Below are positions 1 through 4,831 of a DNA stretch of 6,382 nucleotides, one piece after another. A model generated the notes under the pieces. That model did no database searches and was not told the origin of the DNA. It saw only the letters and a list, made by a program, of their open reading frames with translations. The first letter of the stretch is position 1; every line of letters starts with the position of its first letter. Location of the stretch: assembly GCA_002451555.1 (NCBI GenBank), contig DKCU01000030.1:3781-10162 (forward strand). The letters run 5' to 3'. The position numbers and the translations under genes are program-made. Origin of the DNA: Candidatus Segatella albertsiae (GTDB lineage Bacteria; Bacteroidota; Bacteroidia; Bacteroidales; Bacteroidaceae).

Positions 1-40
1 TCTGCAAACGTTCCTTCTGCAAGAATTTTACTTCTGCAAA
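1..40. repeat. Short direct repeats over the rpiB stop codon
   Basis: The 7-mer TCTGCAA occurs at 1-7, 16-22 and 33-39. CTTCTGCAA is exact at 14-22 and 31-39, and TCTGCAAA is exact at 1-8 and 33-40. On the coding strand the codons for Leu-Gln-Lys before the stop are partly repeated after it. This looks like a decayed small tandem duplication; chance is possible at this length. Confidence 0.5.
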
Positions 41-471
41 GGAATCTTCTTCACGCGACGCTCATGGCGACCGCCCTCGAAAGTTGCGCTGAAGAACTCG
101 TCCATGATGGCCTCGGCAGTCTTGTTGTCGATGAAACGACCTGGGAGAACCAATACGTTGGCATCGTTGTGCTGGCGGATGAGATGGGCAATCTCCTTGC
201 ACCAAGCCAAACCGGCACGAACGCCTTGATGCTTGTTCAAGGTCATGGCGATACCCTCGCCGCTGCCGCAGATGCCGATGCCAGGATAAACCTCGCCGCT
301 CTCGATGCCCTCGCCAAGCGCATGGCCGAAGTCTGGGTAATCGACGCTCTCGTCACTATAGGTACCGTAATCCTTGACAGGATAACCCTTCTTCTCCAAG
401 TACTGCAACACGAACTGCTTCATTGGGAAACCTGCGTGGTCGCAAGCTACGCCTACTGTCTTTACTTCCAT
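28..471 (-). CDS. rpiB: Ribose-5-phosphate isomerase B (RpiB/LacA family)
   Basis: This 147-residue cytosolic enzyme interconverts ribose 5-phosphate and ribulose 5-phosphate in the non-oxidative pentose phosphate pathway. The sequence shows the family's N-terminal ACDHAG motif (residues 9-14) and the GICGSGEGIAM loop (66-76) with the catalytic cysteine C68. It also shows RQHNDANVLVLPGR (99-112), whose H101 is the expected proton-transfer histidine, and a GGRHERRVKKI tail (133-143). Length is normal for RpiB. I chose the ATG at 471 because MEVKTVGVACDHAG is a typical RpiB beginning. The frame is open up to 699, but the 76 extra residues would be translated repeat DNA. No Shine-Dalgarno sequence precedes the start; the leader ends CAAAACCAGACTATT. 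It is the last gene visible, 279 bp after tkt, and probably serves the same pentose pathway. RpiB-like proteins can also act on allose 6-phosphate or galactose 6-phosphate, but the tkt neighbour favours ribose 5-phosphate. Confidence 0.95.
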   Translation of the reverse strand: MEVKTVGVACDHAGFPMKQFVLQYLEKKGYPVKDYGTYSDESVDYPDFGHALGEGIESGEVYPGIGICGSGEGIAMTLNKHQGVRAGLAWCKEIAHLIRQHNDANVLVLPGRFIDNKTAEAIMDEFFSATFEGGRHERRVKKIPLQK

Positions 472-485
472 AATAGTCTGGTTTT

Positions 486-690
486 GAGTGAAGAGTGAAG
501 AGTGAAGAGTGAAGAATCCATCGGTTTCACTGCTATGACACTTGCTCCATTGCTTCACAAGGTTAATTATATAAGTGAAGAACGAAGAGTGAAGAGTGAA
601 GAATTCAATAGCTTCGCCTCTTGTCAATGCCCTCCATTGCTCCACAATGCTAAAATATAAAGAGTGGAGAACGAAAGGGGAGAGAATCCT
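486..690. repeat. Degenerate tandem repeat of about 87 bp carrying GTGAAGA heptamer arrays
   Basis: This fills most of the 279-bp gap between tkt and rpiB. Four perfect GTGAAGA heptamers lie at 488-515. A second set at 575-602 reads GTGAAGA, ACGAAGA, GTGAAGA, GTGAAGA. A decayed third set lies at 664-689. The spacers after the first two sets are also related: CTCCATTGCT followed by T/C and CACAA occurs in both (about 536-550 and 630-645), followed by an AT-rich stretch ending ATATAA. The repeating unit is therefore about 87 bp, with two full copies and a partial third. The minus strand stays open through it in the rpiB frame, giving FFTLHSS-type peptide repeats that I judge non-coding. I recall similar TCTTCAC heptamers in intergenic DNA of other Bacteroidales, so this may belong to a dispersed family. 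Confidence 0.85.
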
Positions 691-748
691 AAACCTCAAT
701 GAGATAGACTATTGAATTCTTCACTCTTCGTTCTTCACTCTTCACTTA
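572..748. repeat. Inverted repeat, 40-nt arms matching at 36 positions
   Basis: The left arm is 572-611 and the right arm is 709-748, starting two bases beyond the tkt stop codon. Each arm has four heptamers plus the shared extension ATTCAATAG. The only differences are a swap of one variant heptamer (ACGAAGA for GTGAAGA) between the second and third places. In a tkt-rpiB transcript the arms could form a long stem with a loop of 97 nt. The right arm could instead pair with the heptamers at 488-515, giving alternative folds. There is no U-tract, so a simple intrinsic terminator is not supported. Confidence 0.8.
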
Positions 749-750
749 AC

Positions 751-2772
751 TTACTCTGCCAAGAAAGCCTTTACTTGCTTATAGACATTCTCGCCTGTGT
801 AGCCGAGCTTCTCGTCGAGCACCTTGTAAGGAGCAGAGAAACCGAAGCTCTCCATGCCGAATACCTTGCCGTTGGCACCTACGAGACCCTCCAATGTCAC
901 AGGAAGACCTGCTGTCATACCGAAGATCTTGGCGTTCTTTGGCAATACGCTCTCCTGGTACTCCTTGCTCTGGCTGCGGAACAAGCCCTCGGATGGAGCA
1001 CTTACCACACGTACCTTGATGCCGTCGGCACGCAAGGCTGGGCAACCTGCCTCCAAGGTAGATACCTCTGAACCGCTCGCTACCAAGATCACGTCTGGAT
1101 TCTCGTCGCTGCCAGCCACGATGTAAGCACCCTTGGCTGCCTGCTCGTAGTCTGTGCCCTCAGGCAACTTGGCGATGCCCTGGCGAGAGAAAATCAACGC
1201 TGTAGGAGTCTCGGTGTTCTCCATGGCGAGCTTCCAGCATACGGTGGTCTCGTCGGCGTCGGCTGGACGGAATACACGTACGCTGTCCTTGCCTGCATGG
1301 TTCTTCAACTTCTCCATCAAGCGAATCTGTGCCTCCTGCTCCACTGGCTCGTGGGTAGGTCCGTCCTCGCCTACACGGAAGGCATCGTGGGTCCAGATGA
1401 ACTTCACTGGCACCTGCATCAAGGCTGCGATACGAACGGCTGGCTTCATGTAGTCGGAGAATACGAAGAATGTACCCATGGCTGCGATCACACCACCATG
1501 GAGCATCATACCGATACACATGTCTGCCATGGTCAACTCTGCGACACCTGCCTGGAAGAATGCACCTGAGAAGTCGCCACGAACGAGGCTCTTGGTCTTC
1601 TTCAAGAAACCGTCGGTCTTATCAGAGTTAGAGAGGTCGGCTGATGCACAAATCATGTTAGGCACCTGCTCTGCCAATACGCCGAGACAAGCTGCTGAAG
1701 CTGCACGTGTGGCAGAACCTTCCTTCTGCTCCACCTTGCTCCAATCCACCTTAGGAGCCTTGCCCGAGAACCACTCGTCCATCTGGGCTGCCTTCTCTGG
1801 GTTGGCCTTGCGCCACTCTGCCTCTGCGGCCTTGCGCTCTGCCACGATGCCCTTCAATTCCTCGGCACGCTTAGCATAGAGTTCCTTCACGTCGTCGAAG
1901 ATGACGAATGGATTGGTAGGGTCGCCACCGAGATGCTTGATAGTGTTGGTGTAAGCCTCGCCACCGAGAGGAGCACCGTGAGTCTTGATGCTTGCCTCGT
2001 AGCTTGTGCCGTCAGCCTTCAAGGCACCCTTGCCCATGATGGTCTTACCGATGATGAGGGTAGGGCGCTCCTGCTCCTTCTGAGCTGCGTCGAGAGCCTC
2101 GCGAATCTGAGCCACGTCGTTGCCGTTGATCTTGATGACGTTCCAGCCCCAAGCCTTGTACTTCATCTCTGTGTCCTCGGTCATCACGACGCCGCACTCT
2201 GTTGAGAGCTGGATATCGTTGGAGTCGTAGAACATGATGAGGTTGTTCAAGCCGAGGTTGCCTGCGATACGGCCTACGCCCTGTGAGATTTCTTCCTCTA
2301 CGGCACCATCAGAGATGTATGCGTAGATCTTGTGCTGCATCATGGTAGAGCCCAAGCGAGCCTCCAAGAACTTCTCTGCCACTGCGGCACCTGCTGCGAT
2401 GGCGTGACCCTGGCCGAGAGGACCTGATGAGTTCTCGATGCCACGTGCTACGTCGAGCTCTGGGTGACCTGGAGTTACTGAACCCCACTGGCGGAACTGC
2501 TGGAGGTCTTCCAATGAGAAGAAACCACGAAGGCAGAGGCCTGAGTAGAGCATTGGGCTCATGTGACCTGGGTCGAGGAAGAAACGGTCGCGACCTGTCC
2601 ATGTTGGGTCGGATGGGTCATATACCAAGTACTCTGAGAAGAGCACGTTGATGAAGTCTGCACCGCCCATGGCACCGCCTGGGTGACCTGAGTTTGCTTT
2701 TTCTACCATTGAAGCAGCCAAGATACGGATGTTGTCGGCTGCATGATTCATTACTTTAATGTCGTTCATCAT
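751..2772 (-). CDS. tkt: Transketolase
   Basis: This full-length, 673-residue, thiamine-diphosphate-dependent enzyme moves two-carbon units between ketose and aldose phosphates in the cytosol. Landmarks appear in family order. They are SGHPGG with H30, DPGHMSPMLYS (67-77), TPGHPE then GIENSSGPLGQGHA (100-124), and a cofactor/metal motif from SDG (154-156) to FYDSND (181-186). The pyrimidine domain follows with the expected catalytic glutamate E412 (GVAELTM), and then WTHDAFRVGEDGPTHEPVEQ (460-479). The C-terminal domain contains GSEVSTLEAG (567-576) and LPVTLEGLVG (623-632). One deviation is SDG where most transketolases have GDG; I remember the same in Bacteroides homologues, so it is probably a subgroup trait. 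Two adjacent ATGs at 2772 and 2769 could start translation, and the second matches homologues I recall. It sits 104 bp after the arabinofuranosidase and feeds pentose phosphates made from arabinose into central metabolism. Confidence 0.97.
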   Translation of the reverse strand: MMNDIKVMNHAADNIRILAASMVEKANSGHPGGAMGGADFINVLFSEYLVYDPSDPTWTGRDRFFLDPGHMSPMLYSGLCLRGFFSLEDLQQFRQWGSVTPGHPELDVARGIENSSGPLGQGHAIAAGAAVAEKFLEARLGSTMMQHKIYAYISDGAVEEEISQGVGRIAGNLGLNNLIMFYDSNDIQLSTECGVVMTEDTEMKYKAWGWNVIKINGNDVAQIREALDAAQKEQERPTLIIGKTIMGKGALKADGTSYEASIKTHGAPLGGEAYTNTIKHLGGDPTNPFVIFDDVKELYAKRAEELKGIVAERKAAEAEWRKANPEKAAQMDEWFSGKAPKVDWSKVEQKEGSATRAASAACLGVLAEQVPNMICASADLSNSDKTDGFLKKTKSLVRGDFSGAFFQAGVAELTMADMCIGMMLHGGVIAAMGTFFVFSDYMKPAVRIAALMQVPVKFIWTHDAFRVGEDGPTHEPVEQEAQIRLMEKLKNHAGKDSVRVFRPADADETTVCWKLAMENTETPTALIFSRQGIAKLPEGTDYEQAAKGAYIVAGSDENPDVILVASGSEVSTLEAGCPALRADGIKVRVVSAPSEGLFRSQSKEYQESVLPKNAKIFGMTAGLPVTLEGLVGANGKVFGMESFGFSAPYKVLDEKLGYTGENVYKQVKAFLAE

Positions 2773-2800
2773 ACAATTGTATTAATATTGTTAATATTTT
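2773..2800. promoter_or_regulatory. AT-rich tkt leader with small symmetric motifs
   Basis: Just before the tkt start lie the palindrome ACAATTGT (2773-2780) and AATATT-GTT-AATATT (2784-2798). Because AATATT is self-complementary, the second reads as both a direct and an inverted repeat. It has the size of a small operator, but AT-rich leaders often contain such motifs by chance. No Shine-Dalgarno sequence is present, so this may be only a low-structure translation start region. Confidence 0.25.
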
Positions 2801-2820
2801 TTCTGCTAAAACATTCTTGA

Positions 2821-2854
2821 TGCCTCTGCTCCATAACTTCATGAAGCAGAGACA
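2821..2854. other. Hairpin in the arabinofuranosidase-tkt gap
   Basis: TGCCTCTGCT (2821-2830) pairs with AGCAGAGACA (2845-2854) with one weak position, leaving a 14-nt loop. An inner palindrome CTTCATGAAG (2837-2846) offers an alternative fold. On the minus strand no U-run follows, so it is not a clear terminator for the arabinofuranosidase gene. It could protect or separate mRNA segments. On the plus strand a short T-run follows, but no plus-strand gene is present to terminate. Confidence 0.5.
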
Positions 2855-2868
2855 TGATTTTTACCCCA

Positions 2869-2876
2869 CAAAAATA
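2869..2876 (-). promoter_or_regulatory. Possible Bacteroidota -7 box for tkt
   Basis: The minus strand reads TATTTTTG, an exact match to the Bacteroidota -7 consensus TAnnTTTG, directly after the arabinofuranosidase stop. It would give tkt a leader of about 90 nt containing the hairpin at 2821-2854. The nearest TTTG upstream is only 12 nt away, less than the roughly 19-20 nt expected for the -33 element, so support is weak. Confidence 0.25.
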
Positions 2877-4448
2877 CTATTTTATTTTCAAAACCACGAT
2901 GGATTTTGCTGGAATCTTCACTTTTAGGGTGTTTTTCTTCAATTTTGCGTCCTTGAAGAGCGCTGGCTTCACTACGTCCGGGTGCTCGAAGTCGTTGAAG
3001 TCGCTCACTTTCTTGCAAGCGAGTATCTGACCCGTCACCGCCTTAGGAGCTGTAGCGCCGTCGAGGTTGAACTCCACCTCCTGTGCCTTGTCCAAGCTTA
3101 CGTTGGCGAGGGAGAGGACGATGGTTCCGTCTGCCTTCTTGGCTGCCGATGTTGATACGAGAGGTATCTTGCGGCCGTCCTTGGCATGACTGTCTCCACG
3201 CACATCCATCGAGTCGCACTTCACGTCCATAGGCAAGTAGGTGGCCTCCTGGAAGTCCTTGTACATGTTGAACACGTGGTAGGTTGGTGTCAATACCATG
3301 TGACCTGTGCCCTTGGTGTCGGTGAGGATCATGGACTGGAGCACGTTGACCACCTGTGCGATGTTGGTCATGCGGATGCGGTCGCAGTGGCGATGGAACA
3401 CGTTCAATGAGAGGGCTGCCACGAAGGCGTCGCGCATACTGTTCTGCTGGTAGAGGTGACCCTTCACGGTGCCTGGCTCCTCGTCCCACCATGTGCCCCA
3501 CTCATCGACGAGGAGGCCGATTTGCTTCTTAGGGTCAGCCTTGTCCATGATGGCCTCGTGCTTCTTGATGACATCCTCGATGCCGAGGCACTTGCCCATG
3601 GTCCAGTAGAAGTCGTCGTTGCTGAACTTGGTGGCTGAGCCCTTGCTGCCGTTCCAGCCTGTCACTGTATAATAATGTAAGGAGATGCCATTGGCACGGT
3701 GTCCCACACGGTCCATCAGCACCTTGGTCCAGTTGTAGTCGTAGTCGCTGGCTCCCGAGGCAATCTTGTAGAGCTCGTTGCCGTCGTAGTTGCGGCAATA
3801 CACGGAGTAGCGACGGAACAGGTCGGAGTAGTACTCAGGGCGCATATTGCCACCGCATCCCCAGCTCTCGTTGCCCACGCCGAGGAACTTCACCTTCCAA
3901 GCCTTGTCACGTCCGTTCTGGCGGCGGAGCTTGGCCATCGGGGTGTCGCCATCGCTGGTCATGTATTCCACCCATTTCGCCAACTCCTCCACGGTGCCGG
4001 AACCCACGTTTCCGCTGATATAAGGCTCGCAACCGATCATCTCGCAGAGATTCAGGAACTCATGCGTACCGAAGGAATTGTCCTCGATGGTGCCGCCCCA
4101 GTTGTTGTTTTGCATCTTTGGGCGTTTCTCACGAGGACCGATGCCGTCCATCCAATGATACTCATCGGCGAAGCATCCTCCAGGCCATCTCAAAACTGGG
4201 ACTTTCAAGTCCTTGAGGGCTTGGAGCACGTCGTTGCGGTATCCTTGTGTGTTGGGAATCTTGGAGTCGGGACCTACCCAGAGACCTCCGTAGATGCAGC
4301 TTCCGAGGTGCTCGGCAAACTGTCCGTAGATTTCCTTGTAGATCTTTTGTTTTCCCTGGTTGGCATGGATTGTACCTGTCACATCCTGGGCTTGTGCCGA
4401 GAATGCGACTGCAGTAGATAATAGGGCGGTTGCGAAAAGCTTGTTCAT
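2877..4448 (-). CDS. Secreted alpha-L-arabinofuranosidase, GH51
   Basis: This 523-residue glycoside hydrolase should remove terminal alpha-L-arabinofuranosyl groups from arabinan, arabinoxylan or their oligosaccharides. Residues 1-20 form a signal peptide with a short basic start, a hydrophobic core and an AQA|QD cleavage site. There is no lipobox cysteine, so a soluble periplasmic or exported protein is expected. The catalytic barrel shows RWPGGCFADEYHWMDGIGP (87-105). FLGVGNESWGCGG (188-200) supplies the acid/base E194, and GLLVDEWGTWWDE (311-323) supplies the nucleophile E316. The last 100 residues or so, with IVLSLANVS and a lysine-rich end, fit the GH51 beta-sandwich domain. Length is normal for the family. 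The ATG at 4448 is supported by the signal peptide directly after it; no Shine-Dalgarno sequence is present. Four copies of a 13-nt motif precede the start. The gene lies between a pentulose kinase and tkt, so it links polysaccharide cleavage to arabinose catabolism. Exact substrate cannot be read from the sequence. Confidence 0.95.
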   Translation of the reverse strand: MNKLFATALLSTAVAFSAQAQDVTGTIHANQGKQKIYKEIYGQFAEHLGSCIYGGLWVGPDSKIPNTQGYRNDVLQALKDLKVPVLRWPGGCFADEYHWMDGIGPREKRPKMQNNNWGGTIEDNSFGTHEFLNLCEMIGCEPYISGNVGSGTVEELAKWVEYMTSDGDTPMAKLRRQNGRDKAWKVKFLGVGNESWGCGGNMRPEYYSDLFRRYSVYCRNYDGNELYKIASGASDYDYNWTKVLMDRVGHRANGISLHYYTVTGWNGSKGSATKFSNDDFYWTMGKCLGIEDVIKKHEAIMDKADPKKQIGLLVDEWGTWWDEEPGTVKGHLYQQNSMRDAFVAALSLNVFHRHCDRIRMTNIAQVVNVLQSMILTDTKGTGHMVLTPTYHVFNMYKDFQEATYLPMDVKCDSMDVRGDSHAKDGRKIPLVSTSAAKKADGTIVLSLANVSLDKAQEVEFNLDGATAPKAVTGQILACKKVSDFNDFEHPDVVKPALFKDAKLKKNTLKVKIPAKSIVVLKIK

Positions 4449-4456
4449 AACTTCGT

Positions 4457-4519
4457 TTTGTTGTTAGTATTACTTTGTTGTTAGTAACTTTGTTGTTAGT
4501 ACAACTTTTGTTGTTAGTA
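4457..4519. repeat. Four copies of a 13-nt motif in the arabinofuranosidase leader
   Basis: Plus-strand TTTGTTGTTAGTA occurs exactly at 4457-4469, 4474-4486, 4489-4501 and 4507-4519, separated by 4, 2 and 5 nt. The transcript reads UACUAACAACAAA four times, with no G in the motif, and the last copy ends 8 nt before the AUG at 4448. Bacteroidota start sites depend on A-rich, unstructured leaders rather than Shine-Dalgarno pairing, so the array may be a ribosome-loading element. That role is inferred. Confidence 0.85.
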
Positions 4520-4622
4520 AAAAAGTGTCCCCTCATGAGCCTTCCGAACTTTTCAAATCTTTATTTGCAGTCTTGAAAACTTTCTTGAACTATATATTCC
4601 GATAGTAGATATTCGCCTTACC

Positions 4623-4636
4623 GAGTCTTTCGACTC
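4623..4636 (-). other. GAAA-tetraloop hairpin in the arabinofuranosidase leader
   Basis: On the minus strand GAGTC-GAAA-GACTC forms a perfect 5-bp stem closed by C-G with a GNRA-type GAAA loop, a stable RNA fold that can also dock with RNA receptors. No T-run follows, so it is not a terminator. Its place about 175 nt before the start codon suggests a structured leader, but function is unknown. Confidence 0.5.
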
Positions 4637-4697
4637 TACGTAGATTCTTCCCAGTTCTTCAGGTTCGATGAGGGAACTTTCGTTTATAATACGTTCG

Positions 4698-4717
4698 TGT
4701 GGGAATAATCCCCCACA
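4698..4717. other. Small G+C hairpin downstream of the kinase
   Basis: TGTGGG (4698-4703) pairs perfectly with CCCACA (4712-4717) across an 8-nt loop. On the minus strand it is followed by CGAACG rather than a U-run. It may be part of a folded intergenic RNA with the neighbouring hairpins. Confidence 0.45.
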
Positions 4718-4743
4718 AGCATATTTATATATTTAAGAGGTGA

Positions 4744-4782
4744 CGGCATTTCTGACGCTGACACTGACAGTTAGAAATTCCG
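4744..4782. other. Imperfect hairpin after the kinase stop
   Basis: Positions 4744-4756 (CGGCATTTCTGAC) pair with 4770-4782 (GTTAGAAATTCCG) with one mismatch and one G-T wobble, leaving a 13-nt loop containing CTGACACTGACA. It lies 35 nt after the kinase stop on the coding strand. Downstream sequence is AT-rich (CTCTTAAATATATAAATA) but has no proper U-tract, so this is at most a weak terminator or an mRNA-stabilising fold. Confidence 0.5.
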
Positions 4783-4795
4783 CATCCCCATCTTT

Positions 4796-4831
4796 CTTAT
4801 TTCTTGTTCTCAACACTTATTTCTTGTTCTC
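4796..4831. repeat. 16-bp direct repeat duplicating the kinase 3' end
   Basis: CTTATTTCTTGTTCTC occurs exactly at 4796-4811 and 4816-4831, a 20-bp period. The second copy encodes the last residues Glu-Asn-Lys-Lys and the stop codon; the first lies after the stop in a different frame. Two exact copies suggest a fairly recent slippage duplication. Confidence 0.8.

Larger units (their letters stand above)
4449..4816. other. 368-bp gap between the kinase and the arabinofuranosidase, no gene seen
   Basis: I find no convincing gene here. In the direction of transcription it contains a copy of the kinase tail, a hairpin at 4744-4782, a hairpin at 4698-4717 and a GAAA-loop hairpin at 4623-4636. Then come TCTTGAA direct repeats 12 bp apart (4571-4577 and 4583-4589) and an inverted TTTTCAA/TTGAAAA pair (4550-4556 and 4573-4579). 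The four-copy 13-nt array comes last. The gap is long for an operon and may hold an internal promoter or structured leader. The best minus-strand -7-like match I noticed, TATGCTTG near 4715-4722, differs from consensus at one place and has no good -33 partner. Confidence 0.6.

Noticed and set aside
64..498. A 144-codon plus-strand open frame opposite rpiB
   Set aside because: It covers rpiB in antisense and shows no recognisable family.
472..699. A 76-residue N-terminal extension of RpiB, open in frame
   Set aside because: It translates the heptamer repeats into FFTLHSS-type peptides, has no counterpart in the RpiB family, and the ATG at 471 gives a normal-length protein.
486..745. CRISPR array
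   Set aside because: The repeats are 7-nt units in contiguous runs within a degenerate 87-bp unit, without uniform 20-40 nt repeats or unique equal-length spacers, and no cas genes are visible.
572..748. Inverted repeat as the ends of an insertion sequence or miniature transposon
   Set aside because: The arms are themselves low-complexity heptamer runs and no flanking target duplication is visible, so a mobile element cannot be supported, though it is not excluded.
3699..4421. A 240-codon open frame on the plus strand opposite the arabinofuranosidase gene
   Set aside because: It is antisense to a well-supported gene, shows no recognisable domain, and is explained by the codon bias of the real gene.
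4162..4536. A minus-strand frame beginning with repeated TNNK peptides
   Set aside because: The peptides come from the 13-nt leader repeats, and the rest overlaps the arabinofuranosidase gene out of frame.
4684..4749. A 21-codon minus-strand frame that might be a leader peptide
   Set aside because: It has no run of regulatory codons, passes through a hairpin and has no supporting start context; this length is expected by chance.
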